Assembly: GCA_016124615.1 (NCBI GenBank)
Contig: WGNF01000015.1
Span: 62,001-126,000 of the forward strand
Source of the DNA: Paracoccaceae bacterium
GTDB lineage: Bacteria; Pseudomonadota; Alphaproteobacteria; Rhodobacterales; Rhodobacteraceae
Direction: 5' to 3'
DNA: 64,000 nucleotides
Under the pieces are notes generated by a model. It was not told the origin of the DNA and searched no databases. It saw nothing but the letters and a program-made list of their open reading frames with translations. Below are positions 35,074 through 43,353 of this stretch, piece after piece. Position 1 is the first letter of the stretch, and every line of letters begins with the position of its first letter. The position numbers were made by a program, and so were the translations under genes.

Positions 35074-36075
35074 TCAGATTGCGGCCAGCGCGTCGACCAG
35101 CCGACCGGCGCCGTGGCGGAACGGGTCTACCGTGGGCAGGCCCAGCCGCGCCTCGGTCTCGGCCAGATAGCGGGTCGCCTCGGCTTCGAACAGGTGCTGG
35201 GTGTTGATCGAAACGCCCACGACCTGACAGGCCGGGTTGGCGACGCGGGCCAGCGCCAGCGCCATGTCGCGCACCGCCTCGATGCCGGGCAGCTTGTAGC
35301 CGGGCAGGCCGCGCATGTGGCTGCGCGTCGGCTCGTGGCAGATCACCAGTGCGTCGGGCTGGCCGCCGTGGATCAGCGCCAGCGTGACGCCCGAATAGCT
35401 GACGTGGAACAGGCTGCCCTGCCCCTCGATCAAGTCCCAGTGGCCGGCATCGGCGTCAGGCGTCAGGTATTCGATCGAGCCCGCCATGAAGTCGGCGATC
35501 ACCGCATCCAGCGGCACGCCGCCGCCGGTGATCAGGATGCCGGTTTGCCCGGTGGCGCGGAAGGTGGCCTTCTGGCCACGGGCGCGCATCTCGGCCTCCA
35601 TCGCCAGCGTGGTGTACATCTTGCCGCAAGAGCAATCGGTGCCGACCGCCAGCAACCGCTTGCCGCTGCGCTTCACGCCGTTGGCGATGGGGTATTTCAC
35701 CGACGGCACCCGCACGTCATGCAGCATCCGCCCGTGTTGGCGGGCCGTTTCCACCAGATCAATCTCGTCCCGCAGCAGGTTGTGCAGGCCGGAGGCCAGA
35801 TCGAAGCCCTGTTCCAGCGCCGTATGCAGAACCGCCTTCCAGCTTTCCGAAATCACCCCGCCACGGTTCGCGACGCCGATCACCAGCGTCCGCGCGCCCT
35901 TGGCATGGGCCTCGGCCAGCGACATGTCGGGCAGCTTCATGTCGGCCTTGCAGCCGTCCATCCGGTATTGCCCGATCGCGAATTCGGGGCGCCAGTCGCG
36001 GATCCCCTGCGCCACCTTGGCGGCAAGCGGGTCGGGGGCATCGCCCAGAAACAGAAGATAGGGGGTCTCGATCAT
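35074..36075 (-). CDS. dgcN: N-acetyl-D-glutamate-forming acetyltransferase DgcN (DUF1611)
   Basis: 333 residues. DUF1611 protein with a P-loop-like segment LAVGTDCSCGKMYTTLAMEA near 146-165 and conserved stretches GQTGILITGGGVPLDAVIAD, IEGQGSLFHVSYSGVTLAL and ALVICHEPTRSHMRG. In marine Proteobacteria the DgcN-DgcA pair acetylates D-glutamate and racemises the product so it enters L-glutamate metabolism. The presence of dgcA downstream supports this role. Start 36075 (MIETPYLLFLGDAP) is the family start; the open frame reaches 36297. Divergent from mcl1. Confidence 0.86.
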   Translation of the reverse strand: MIETPYLLFLGDAPDPLAAKVAQGIRDWRPEFAIGQYRMDGCKADMKLPDMSLAEAHAKGARTLVIGVANRGGVISESWKAVLHTALEQGFDLASGLHNLLRDEIDLVETARQHGRMLHDVRVPSVKYPIANGVKRSGKRLLAVGTDCSCGKMYTTLAMEAEMRARGQKATFRATGQTGILITGGGVPLDAVIADFMAGSIEYLTPDADAGHWDLIEGQGSLFHVSYSGVTLALIHGGQPDALVICHEPTRSHMRGLPGYKLPGIEAVRDMALALARVANPACQVVGVSINTQHLFEAEATRYLAETEARLGLPTVDPFRHGAGRLVDALAAI

Positions 36076-36326
36076 GGCAGCTCTCCGATGCGTCTGGCAG
36101 CAAGGATGCGCGAGCGTGGCGCGAATGTCTTGGAAGAGTTGCCGCAGCGGGCGGCGATCTGGCGAAGATGCTGCTGTCTTGGGCGCACTTCGTCGAAGAT
36201 TTGTGCGCGGGATAGCCGCGCCGCGGCGCGGGCATGCTGCGGTGCAAAATCTCCCCTTGATCGCCAGTGCGCAATAATCTATCCGATCAACAATCAATCC
36301 TGAAATTAAGTTGCCAAGAGAGCGCC
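36076..36326. other. Divergent control region between dgcN and mcl1
   Basis: 251 bases with no gene. The half nearest mcl1 (about 36270-36320) is strongly A+T-rich compared with its surroundings and probably holds the mcl1 promoter. No consensus -35/-10 pair is clear enough to mark. An inverted CGCGCCGCGGCGCG stretch lies near 36221-36234. Confidence 0.5.
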
Positions 36327-37286
36327 ATGTCCTTCCGCCTTCAGCCGCCCGCCCCCGCCCGCCCGAACCGCTGCCAGCTGTTCGGCCCCGGTTCCCGCAC
36401 CCAGCTTTTCGAAAAGATGGCCGCCTCGGCGGCGGATGTCATCAACCTCGATCTGGAGGATTCGGTGGCGCCGTCCGACAAGGCGCAGGCGCGCGCCAAC
36501 GTCATCGCGGCGACGCGCGAGGTGGACTGGGGCACCAAGTATCTCAGCGTGCGCATCAATGGCCTCGACACCTCGTGGTGGTATCGCGACGTGGTGGACC
36601 TGCTGGAACAGGCGGGCGACCGGCTGGACCAGATCATGATCCCCAAGGTCGGTTGCGCGGCCGATGTCTACGCGGTGGATGCGCTGGTGACGGCGGTGGA
36701 ACGCGCGACGGGGCGCAAGAAGCCGATCAGCTTCGAGGTGATCATCGAATCGGCCGCCGGGATCGCCCATGTGGAAGAGATCGCCGCCGCCAGCCCCCGG
36801 CTGCAGGCGATGAGCCTCGGTGCCGCCGATTTCGCCGCCAGCATGGGAATGCAGACCACCGGCATCGGCGGCACGCAGGAAAACTACTACATGCTGCACG
36901 AGGGCGCGCGGCACTGGTCCGACCCGTGGCACTGGGCGCAGGCCGCCATCGTCGCCGCCTGCCGCACGCATGGGGTGCTGCCGGTCGATGGGCCGTTCGG
37001 CGATTTCTCGGATGACGAGGGGTTTCGCGCGCAGGCCCGCCGCTCGGCCACGCTGGGCATGGTCGGCAAATGGGCGATTCACCCGAAACAGGTGGCGCTG
37101 TGCAACGAGGTCTTTACCCCCTCTGCCGCGCAGGTGGCCGAGGCGCGGGAGATCCTTGCCGCGATGGAGGCCGCCAAGGCGCGCGGCGAGGGCGCGACCG
37201 TTTACAAGGGTCGGCTGGTCGACATCGCCAGCATCAAGCAGGCCGAGGTGATCGTGCGGCAGGCCGAAATGATCGCCGGGGCCTGA
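36327..37286 (+). CDS. mcl1: L-malyl-CoA / beta-methylmalyl-CoA lyase
   Basis: 319 residues of the HpcH/HpaI (CitE-like) family. Cleaves (2R,3S)-beta-methylmalyl-CoA to glyoxylate and propionyl-CoA, and L-malyl-CoA to glyoxylate and acetyl-CoA, in the ethylmalonyl-CoA pathway used for acetate and C2 growth. Nearly the whole sequence recalls Rhodobacter Mcl1: RPNRCQLFGPGSR, VINLDLEDSVAP near 38-49, FEVIIESAAGIAHVEEIAA near 140-158, and IGGTQENYYMLHEGARHWSD near 186-205. ATG 36327 has AAGAGAG upstream. Confidence 0.95.
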   Translation: MSFRLQPPAPARPNRCQLFGPGSRTQLFEKMAASAADVINLDLEDSVAPSDKAQARANVIAATREVDWGTKYLSVRINGLDTSWWYRDVVDLLEQAGDRLDQIMIPKVGCAADVYAVDALVTAVERATGRKKPISFEVIIESAAGIAHVEEIAAASPRLQAMSLGAADFAASMGMQTTGIGGTQENYYMLHEGARHWSDPWHWAQAAIVAACRTHGVLPVDGPFGDFSDDEGFRAQARRSATLGMVGKWAIHPKQVALCNEVFTPSAAQVAEAREILAAMEAAKARGEGATVYKGRLVDIASIKQAEVIVRQAEMIAGA

Positions 37287-37611
37287 AAGGGCTGCACCCG
37301 GCGCGGGGCGGCATTGCGTAGAAACGGGTAACGTTTGGTTGACAGACGGCCTCCAGATTGTGCAACACTTCGATGACGCCGCGTAACTTAGACGCAGCCC
37401 GCGAATCCCCGTCCGGGCCGGAGAGGAGGCCGACCCGGACATCAGGGGAGGAGGCGCGCCCCGGAGCGATCCGGGGCGCGGGCCGTTCAGGCCCCCGGTT
37501 CCCTCGACATGCCGTGACGTCCGCCGCCTGCTTCGCGCGCCCGCACTCAATTGCCGGGCGAATGGCCGCATGTTACGCTCGCCCCGTTGCCGCACCCGGA
37601 CCGGAGGGGTC
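37287..37611. other. Gene-free segment with three hairpins, possible structured RNA
   Basis: 325 bases between mcl1 and a small exported protein gene. Three successive inverted repeats stand out. Positions 37411-37440 have stem GTCCGGG/CCCGGAC, an inner CGG/CCG and loop AGAGGAGG. Positions 37455-37480 have an 11-base perfect stem with GCGA loop. Positions 37480-37494 have GGGCC/GGCCC. TTGACA at 37339-37344 could be a -35 element on the plus strand, but no good -10 follows. On the minus strand the loop reads CCTCCTCT and a nearby unpaired stretch reads CCTCCTCCCC. It may encode a small RNA or a leader; I do not recognise a known family. Confidence 0.45.
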
Positions 37612-37926
37612 ATGCCGCGTTTCCCTGCTGCCCTCGCCGCCCTGCTGGGCGCCACGCTGCTCGCCCCCGCCGCGGGGGCGGATGTGCGCTTTGCCGGTGG
37701 CGACGGCCACAGCGCCGAGACCGCGATCGTGATCGAGGGCGCGAGCGGCGAAAGCGACGGGGTGGCGGCCGAATATGCCTGGCTCAAACAGAACCGGCCC
37801 GGCGCCGATCTGCAATCGCAGGCGGTGATGGCGGCGGGCGGGCGCAGTTTCGACGTGCTGACCGTCGGCAATGGCGGCAAGCACGAACGGGTGTTCTTCG
37901 ACATCACCGGCTTCTTCGGCAAATAG
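37612..37926 (+). CDS. Small exported protein of unknown function
   Basis: 104 residues. Signal peptide at about 1-23 (PRFPAALAALLGATLLAPAAGA). The mature part is 80 residues, starts DVRFAGGDGHSAETAIVIEG and ends FFDITGFFGK, with one predicted beta-rich domain. ATG 37612 has GGAGGGG upstream; the longer frame from 37570 would bury the signal peptide. Conserved hypothetical character, periplasmic. No family known to me. Confidence 0.75.
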   Translation: MPRFPAALAALLGATLLAPAAGADVRFAGGDGHSAETAIVIEGASGESDGVAAEYAWLKQNRPGADLQSQAVMAAGGRSFDVLTVGNGGKHERVFFDITGFFGK

Positions 37927-38016
37927 CCCCGCCCCGCCGCCCCGCCGCCCGGTCGAGAACGTTGCAATCTTCGCCCTGTCCGGCCATATAACCGCCAACC
38001 CGTTCCGGAGCAGCGC

Positions 38017-38976
38017 ATGAACTATCTCGAATTCGAAAAGCCCCTGGCCGAGATCGAGGGCAAGGCCGAAGAGCTGCGCGCCCTCGGCCGCGCCAACAAG
38101 GAAATGGACGTCGAGAAAGAGGCCGCGGCCCTCGACAAGAAGGCCGAGGCGCTGCTGAAGGATCTCTACAAGGGCCTGACGCCCTGGCAGAAGTGCCTGG
38201 TGGCGCGGCATCCCGACCGGCCGCATTGCAGCGACTACATCGCCGCGCTGTTCACCGATTACATGCCGCTGGCGGGCGACCGCAACTTTGCCGACGACCA
38301 TGCCGTGATGGGCGGCCTTGCCCGCTTCAACGACGCGCCGGTGATGGTGATCGGCCACGAGAAGGGCAACGACACCAAAAGCCGGATCGAGCGTAACTTC
38401 GGCATGGCGCGCCCTGAAGGCTACCGCAAGGCGATCCGGCTGCTGGACCTTGCCCACCGGTTCCGGCTGCCGGTGGTGACGCTGGTCGACACGCCCGGCG
38501 CCTTTCCCGGCAAGGGCGCCGAAGAGCGTGGCCAATCCGAAGCCATCGCCCGCTCGACCCAGAAGTGCCTCGAAATCGGCGTGCCGCTGGTGTCGGTGGT
38601 GATCGGCGAGGGCGGGTCGGGTGGCGCGGTGGCTTTCGCCACGGCGAACCGGGTCGCGATGCTGGAACATTCGATCTATTCGGTGATCTCGCCCGAGGGC
38701 TGCGCCTCGATCCTGTGGAAGGATGCCGAGAAGATGCGCGAAGCCGCCGAGGCGCTGCGCCTGACCGCGCAAGACCTGCAAAAGCTGGGCGTGATCGACC
38801 GCGTCATCAAGGAACCGGTTGGCGGTGCGCAGCGCGCGCCGAAAGACGCCATCGAGGCGGTCGGCGCCGCCCTGACCGCGATGCTGAAAGAGCTGTCGGG
38901 CAAGAAGCCCGAGGCGCTGATCCGCGACCGGCGGCAGAAGTTCCTCGACATGGGCACCAAGGGTCTCGCGGCGTGA
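38017..38976 (+). CDS. accA: Acetyl-CoA carboxylase carboxyltransferase subunit alpha
   Basis: 319 residues, standard length. Moves CO2 from carboxybiotin to acetyl-CoA to form malonyl-CoA for fatty-acid synthesis, paired with AccD. Typical stretches: [20 protein letters not shown] at the start, GRNF-like [18 protein letters not shown] near 87-104, [20 protein letters not shown] near 161-180, [20 protein letters not shown] near 197-216, and [18 protein letters not shown] near 223-240. It overlaps the SMR gene downstream by GTGA. Confidence 0.97.
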   Translation: MNYLEFEKPLAEIEGKAEELRALGRANKEMDVEKEAAALDKKAEALLKDLYKGLTPWQKCLVARHPDRPHCSDYIAALFTDYMPLAGDRNFADDHAVMGGLARFNDAPVMVIGHEKGNDTKSRIERNFGMARPEGYRKAIRLLDLAHRFRLPVVTLVDTPGAFPGKGAEERGQSEAIARSTQKCLEIGVPLVSVVIGEGGSGGAVAFATANRVAMLEHSIYSVISPEGCASILWKDAEKMREAAEALRLTAQDLQKLGVIDRVIKEPVGGAQRAPKDAIEAVGAALTAMLKELSGKKPEALIRDRRQKFLDMGTKGLAA

Positions 38977-39287
38977 ACCCCTGGGTGATCCTGCTGATCG
39001 CCGGGGTCTGCGAAACCATCTGGGCGCTTGGCCTGAAATACGCCAACGGCTTCACCGCCTTCTGGCCCTCGGTCATCACGCTGGTGATCGCGGTGGCCAG
39101 CTTCGTTCTGCTCGGCACCGCTATGAAATCGCTGCCGGTCGGCACCGCCTATGCGGTCTGGACCGGCATCGGCACGCTGGGAACGGCGATTCTGGCGGTG
39201 TTCCTGTTCGGCGAGCCGGTCACGCTGATGCGCGTCGGCGGCATCTTTCTGATCGTCGCGGGCATTGCCGCGCTGAAGCTGGCCTGA
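38973..39287 (+). CDS. sugE: SMR-family exporter (SugE/Gdx type)
   Basis: 104 residues from a GTG that overlaps the accA stop (GTGA). Four membrane helices. The start [20 protein letters not shown] with the essential glutamate at about residue 14, then KYANGF and [17 protein letters not shown] near 57-73, fits SugE/Gdx proteins, which export guanidinium or quaternary ammonium compounds. No guanidine riboswitch was seen, since the gene lies directly behind accA. Confidence 0.9.
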   Translation: MNPWVILLIAGVCETIWALGLKYANGFTAFWPSVITLVIAVASFVLLGTAMKSLPVGTAYAVWTGIGTLGTAILAVFLFGEPVTLMRVGGIFLIVAGIAALKLA

Positions 39288-39291
39288 CCGG

Positions 39292-39897
39292 CTACCACAT
39301 CGTCCGCGCCGCCCGCCCCGGCCATTCGGCGTCATAGGCGGCGCCGTCAAACTGCCCGTCGGTCATCTCGCGCAACAGGTCACCCACCGTGGGCAGCCCG
39401 GCGCTGTCGTCGCCCGCCGTCCAGAGCCGGGCCCGCAGCAGGGCGCGGGCGCATTGCGAATAGACTTCGGCGATCTCGATCACCACCACGGTGCGCGGCA
39501 GCTTGCCGTCACGCCCGAACCGCGCCCGCAGCGCCGCGTCGGCGGTCACCCGGCCGCGCCCGTTGATGCGGATCACGTTGGCCGAGCCCGGCACGAAGAA
39601 CATCAGCGACACCCGCGGATCGCGCACGATGTTGCGCAGGCTGTCGATGCGGTCGTTGCCGCGCCAGTCGGGCAGGGCGAGCGTGCCGGGGTCAAGCTCC
39701 TGCACCACCGGCCCGTCATCGCCGCGCGGGCTGGCGTCGGTGCCCTCGGGGCCAACGGTCGACAGGATGCAGAACCGCGAGCGCGCGATCCAGGCGCGGT
39801 AGAGCGGCGTCAGGCGGCGGGCCACCTTCACTACGGCCGCCTCGCCCGGCGTGCCATAAAGCGCCTCCAGCGCCTCAACGGTTTCGATTGCCTTCAA
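39292..39897 (-). CDS. Pyridoxamine 5'-phosphate oxidase-fold FMN protein
   Basis: 201 residues from a TTG start at 39897, chosen because GGGAGG lies 9 bases upstream; a GTG at 39957 has no ribosome site and would run across an intergenic motif. The PNPOx-like split-barrel is shown by RSRFCILSTVGPEGTDASPRG near residues 38-58 and LRNIVRDPRVSLMFFVPGS near 85-103. Members often reduce flavins or bind haem; the specific job is unknown. It lies 78 bases after the acyltransferase gene on the same strand. Confidence 0.82.
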   Translation of the reverse strand: MKAIETVEALEALYGTPGEAAVVKVARRLTPLYRAWIARSRFCILSTVGPEGTDASPRGDDGPVVQELDPGTLALPDWRGNDRIDSLRNIVRDPRVSLMFFVPGSANVIRINGRGRVTADAALRARFGRDGKLPRTVVVIEIAEVYSQCARALLRARLWTAGDDSAGLPTVGDLLREMTDGQFDGAAYDAEWPGRAARTMW

Positions 39898-39918
39898 GGG
39901 GCTCGTCCTCCCGGCTTC

Positions 39919-39950
39919 TTTCTGGCGCCAAATACTCCCGCCGGAGGCTT
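39919..39950 (-). repeat. Rhodobacterales-type intergenic CCTCCGGCGGGAGTATTT motif
   Basis: On the minus strand this reads CCTCCGGCGGGAGTATTTGG, followed by CGCCAGAAAGAAG. The first part is a small hairpin (CCTCCGGCGGGAG) followed by T-rich sequence. I recall very similar strings between genes in many Rhodobacterales genomes. Here it stands between plsC and the FMN protein gene and may end the plsC transcript. Confidence 0.55.
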
Positions 39951-39975
39951 CCGCCACCGCCGCTGCGCGTCGGCG

Positions 39976-40713
39976 TCAGGCCGATCCCGCGACATACCCC
40001 GCCTCGGCCATCAGCCGGTCCGAGGCGCTCTCGATCACCCGCTCCAGCTCGGCCATGAACGGTTCCACCGTCAGCCCCGGCGCGATTTCCGGCAGGAACT
40101 CCACCACCGCCAGCCCCGGCTTGCGATAGATGCCGGTGCGCGGCCAGAACACGCCGACGTTGGTCGCCGCCGGGATGCAGGGCTGGCCCAACTGCTGATA
40201 CAAGATCCCGGTGCCCACCTTGTAGCTTCTGGTCGCACCCGGCGCGACGCGGGTGCCCTGCGGATAGATGATCAGCTGCCCCGGTTGCAGTTTCCCCTTC
40301 GCCACGCCGTCCATCATCTGCTGGATCGCCTGCCCGCGCTTGCCGCGATCGACCGGCACGCAGCCGATGCGCAGACCGTACCAGCCCAGGATCGGCGCCC
40401 AGGTCAGTTCCTTCTTCATGATGAACTTGGGCCGCGGTGTTTCGCTGACGATCATGATGATGTCGAAGAACGACTGGTGCTTGGACGCGATCAGCGCCTC
40501 GCCTGTCGGCACCGTGCCGCGCACTTCGGATCGCAGGCCCAGCATGACCCGTGCCGTAAAGCGGACCCAGCGGCAATAGGTATGCACACCGGCAAAGGCG
40601 CCGCGGCGGTCGACGATCGCCCAGGGCGTGAAGTAAAGCGCCATCAGCGCCATCATCGCGTACATCTGCACGACGAACAGCAGCGACATCAGCCAGCGGG
40701 CCGCGTAGGTCAT
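39976..40713 (-). CDS. plsC: 1-acyl-sn-glycerol-3-phosphate acyltransferase
   Basis: 245 residues. Adds the second acyl chain to form phosphatidic acid at the inner membrane. N-terminal hydrophobic segment at about 8-28, catalytic HxxxxD in IASKHQSFFD near residue 77, FIMKKELTWAPILGWYGL near 95-112, and substrate motif IYPQGTRVAPG near 149-159. The start ATG overlaps the ftsX stop by one base (TGATG). Part of an ftsE-ftsX-plsC run. Confidence 0.93.
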   Translation of the reverse strand: MTYAARWLMSLLFVVQMYAMMALMALYFTPWAIVDRRGAFAGVHTYCRWVRFTARVMLGLRSEVRGTVPTGEALIASKHQSFFDIIMIVSETPRPKFIMKKELTWAPILGWYGLRIGCVPVDRGKRGQAIQQMMDGVAKGKLQPGQLIIYPQGTRVAPGATRSYKVGTGILYQQLGQPCIPAATNVGVFWPRTGIYRKPGLAVVEFLPEIAPGLTVEPFMAELERVIESASDRLMAEAGYVAGSA

Positions 40714-41618
40714 CAGGTCAGCCTCCGCAATGTGTGGAACGCCGCGGCGCGCGTCGCCGCGAAAGAGACGATGGCGGCCAGCGGCGGGATCAGCAGCGGC
40801 CAAAGCCAGCCCAGCCCCTGAAAGCCAAGGCCGGTCAGGAAACCGCCGGCCTCGTCTGTCGCGGGCAGAAGCGCAACCGCCGCCATTCCCGCCACCGTGC
40901 CCGCCGCCGCACCCGCCAGCGCGCGCAGGGTGAAGCGGCGCACGAAGGCGCGGGCGATGTAGGCGTCGCGGGCGCCAATCAGCCGCAGCACGCGGATCAC
41001 CTGCGCGTTGGCGGAAAGGGCGGCGTTGGCGGCCAGCGTGATCATCGCCGCCGTGGCCCCCCCGATCAGCAGGATCGAGACCAGCCCCAGCAGCCGCAGC
41101 CGGTCGGCCGCCGCCACCAGCGGGCGGCGCCAGCGGGTGTGGTCGTCCAGCACCGCGCCCGGCGCCTCGGCCGCCAGCCGGTTCTTCAGCCCGTCGGCAT
41201 CAAAGCCGTCCCCGGTTTCCCGCACGTCGATCAGCCGGGGCACCGGCAGCGCGTCCAGCGGCAGGTCGGGGCCGAACCAGGGTTCCAGCAGCTTCTTCTG
41301 CTCGTCATCGCTCAGCGCGCGGGCGGAGGCAACGCCGGGTGTTGCCTTGAGGATGTCGAGCACCTTCGCCGTTTGCGCCGCCATCTGTTCCGGCGGGGCC
41401 GAGATGCGGATCGTCGCGGTCTGCGCCAGCGCCGCCGACCAGCGTTCCGCCAGCCGCCCCGAGGCGATCGACAGCGCCAGCGCAAAGACGGCAAGGAATG
41501 CCATCGCCCCGGCGGTGAAGCTGGTCAGCCGCGCGGTAAAGCCGGTCGGCGGCACGATGCGGTCGGCGCTGCGGTCGCCCGCCAGCAACTCCCCCAGCGC
41601 GGCGGCGCGGGCCTTCAC
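40713..41618 (-). CDS. ftsX: Cell-division ABC transporter permease FtsX
   Basis: 301 residues from GTG 41618, overlapping the ftsE stop (GTGA). One N-terminal membrane helix (about 30-50), a periplasmic domain of about 110 residues containing TPGVASARALSDDEQKKLLE, then three more helices, including VSILLIGGATAAMITLAANA and the last one near the C-terminus. This is the FtsX layout. With FtsE it couples ATP use to cell-wall hydrolase activation at the septum. Sequence conservation in this family is low, so operon context carries weight. Confidence 0.9.
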   Translation of the reverse strand: MKARAAALGELLAGDRSADRIVPPTGFTARLTSFTAGAMAFLAVFALALSIASGRLAERWSAALAQTATIRISAPPEQMAAQTAKVLDILKATPGVASARALSDDEQKKLLEPWFGPDLPLDALPVPRLIDVRETGDGFDADGLKNRLAAEAPGAVLDDHTRWRRPLVAAADRLRLLGLVSILLIGGATAAMITLAANAALSANAQVIRVLRLIGARDAYIARAFVRRFTLRALAGAAAGTVAGMAAVALLPATDEAGGFLTGLGFQGLGWLWPLLIPPLAAIVSFAATRAAAFHTLRRLT

Positions 41619-42286
41619 AGGTCGCTCCCGGCCAGTTGCAGGCGGCGGTCGCGGATGCGCAGCACGCGGGCGGGCACTTGCGATTTGGCGGTGCGGATCA
41701 GGTTCATGTCGTGCGTGGCGATCAGGATCGTCTTGCCCATCTTGTTCAGTTCCATCAACAGCGTCAGCAGCCGCACCGACATTTCCCAATCTAGGTTGCC
41801 GGTGGGTTCGTCGGCCAGGATCACGTCGGGCGACATGATCACCGCGCGGGCCAGCGCCGCCCGCTGCCGCTCGCCGCCCGACAGCGAGGGTGGCAGGTGG
41901 CTGGCCAGCGGTTTCAACCCGACCCAGCCCAGCAGGTCGTCAAGGTCGGCGCCTGCGGCATCGCGCCCCGAGGCGGTCAGCGGCAGCGCCACATTCTCGG
42001 CCAGCGGCAGGTGGTCCAGGAACTGGCAATCCTGATGCACCACGCCGATCCGCCGCCGCATCGCGGCCACATCGTCGCGCGACAGGCTGCGCATATCGTG
42101 GGCGTCGATGGTGACGCGGCCCGCGGTCGGGTGCAACTCGCCATAGCAGAGCTTCAGGAATGTCGACTTGCCCGCGCCGGACGGGCCGGTGAGGAAATGG
42201 AACGACCCCGGCGGCAGCCGCAGGCTGATGTCGGTCAACAACTCACCGCCGCCATAATTGTAGGCGACATTCTGGAATTCGATCAC
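41615..42286 (-). CDS. ftsE: Cell-division ATP-binding protein FtsE
   Basis: 223 residues from GTG 42286 (MIEFQNVAYNYGGGELLTDI), preceded by GGAGA. A single ABC ATPase domain: Walker A TGPSGAGKST near 34-43, Q-loop region HQDCQFLDHLP, signature LSGGERQRAALARA near 136-149, Walker B VILADEPTGNLD near 157-168, and switch histidine in IATHDMNL. An ATG further upstream at 42355 is in frame but outside the family start. Works with FtsX at the division site. Confidence 0.95.
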   Translation of the reverse strand: MIEFQNVAYNYGGGELLTDISLRLPPGSFHFLTGPSGAGKSTFLKLCYGELHPTAGRVTIDAHDMRSLSRDDVAAMRRRIGVVHQDCQFLDHLPLAENVALPLTASGRDAAGADLDDLLGWVGLKPLASHLPPSLSGGERQRAALARAVIMSPDVILADEPTGNLDWEMSVRLLTLLMELNKMGKTILIATHDMNLIRTAKSQVPARVLRIRDRRLQLAGSDL

Positions 42287-42459
42287 ACGGCTCTCCGAAT
42301 CCTGACGGCGCAGTTTCGCGCAGGCGGCGCGGGGTTGCAATCGGCGCGCCGACAAGATGCGGGCGATGACACAAACACTTGGATATAACCACCGCTCTTG
42401 CTACAACATGACGAGGGGATAGCGCTTTCGGGAGCGCCTGAACCGGATGAGGGGACCAA

Positions 42460-43344
42460 ATGCGGCTGACCTGCCCGAATTGTGACGCCCAGTACGAAGT
42501 GGATGATCGCGCCATTCCAGACGCCGGGCGCGATGTGCAATGTTCAAACTGCGGGCACGCGTGGTTCCAGCTGCCACCGCATGTCGAAGAGGCGATGGAG
42601 GATGAGGCCGCCACCTTCGGCGATGCCGCCGCCAAGCCCGCCGACGAACCCGAACCGGAATATGCGGCCGCCATGCCGCCATCGCCGCCCGCCGCGCCTG
42701 AACCGGCGGCCACGGCGACCGTCGTGCCGCAGCCGATGCCGGAACGCCCCGCCCCGCCGCCGCCCGTTGAGCCGCGTCGGCAGGTGCTGGATGAAAACGT
42801 GCAGGCCGTCCTGCGCGAAGAGGCCGAGCGCGAAAAGCGCGTGCGCGACGCCGAGCGCGGCGCGATCGAGACCCAGCCCGATCTTGGTTTGACCAGCCCC
42901 GAGCGCGTCACCACCCGCAGGCCCGCGCCGCCGCCCGCGCGCGATCGCACCGCGCCGCCGCCCGCCCCGGATGACGAGGATATGGACGAGGACGACGACA
43001 GCGACCTGATCGCGTCGCCGCGCAGCGCCCGCCGTGCATTGCTGCCCGACATCGAACAGATCAACTCGACCCTGCGGGCCACGACCGAACGTGGCCGCGC
43101 GGCGCCGCCAACCCCGGCCGAAGAAGAGGCCGAGCAACGCCGCGGCTTTCGTCTGGGCTTTCGCACCGTCGTTCTGGTCGCGCTGGTGCTGGTGGTGCTG
43201 TACGTGACGGCACCAACGATCGAGGCGCGGTGGCCGGTGTCCGCGCCGGTGCTCAAGCCGCTGGTCGCGGGCCTCGACAGCGCCCGTACACTGCTTGACC
43301 GGCTGCTGACCTCGGCGGTGTCGCTGATCCGCGGGCACGGCTGA
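42460..43344 (+). CDS. MJ0042-type zinc-ribbon protein with C-terminal membrane helix
   Basis: 294 residues. An N-terminal zinc ribbon of the zinc_ribbon_5 / MJ0042 kind (MRLTCPNCDAQYEVDDRAIP and VQCSNCGHAW, four cysteines). A long disordered Pro/Ala/Glu-rich middle covers residues 40-200. One membrane helix near 228-246 (TVVLVALVLVVLYVTAPTIE) leads to a short tail. In other alphaproteobacteria such proteins are conserved hypotheticals. Divergent from ftsE and convergent with the DUF4175 gene. Confidence 0.86.
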   Translation: MRLTCPNCDAQYEVDDRAIPDAGRDVQCSNCGHAWFQLPPHVEEAMEDEAATFGDAAAKPADEPEPEYAAAMPPSPPAAPEPAATATVVPQPMPERPAPPPPVEPRRQVLDENVQAVLREEAEREKRVRDAERGAIETQPDLGLTSPERVTTRRPAPPPARDRTAPPPAPDDEDMDEDDDSDLIASPRSARRALLPDIEQINSTLRATTERGRAAPPTPAEEEAEQRRGFRLGFRTVVLVALVLVVLYVTAPTIEARWPVSAPVLKPLVAGLDSARTLLDRLLTSAVSLIRGHG

Positions 43345-43353
43345 GCCGGGCGA

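Noticed and set aside
37358..37732. Possible 124-codon gene upstream of the small exported protein
   Set aside because: No ribosome site, Arg/Pro-rich translation, and it covers the three hairpins and then overlaps a better-supported gene in another frame.
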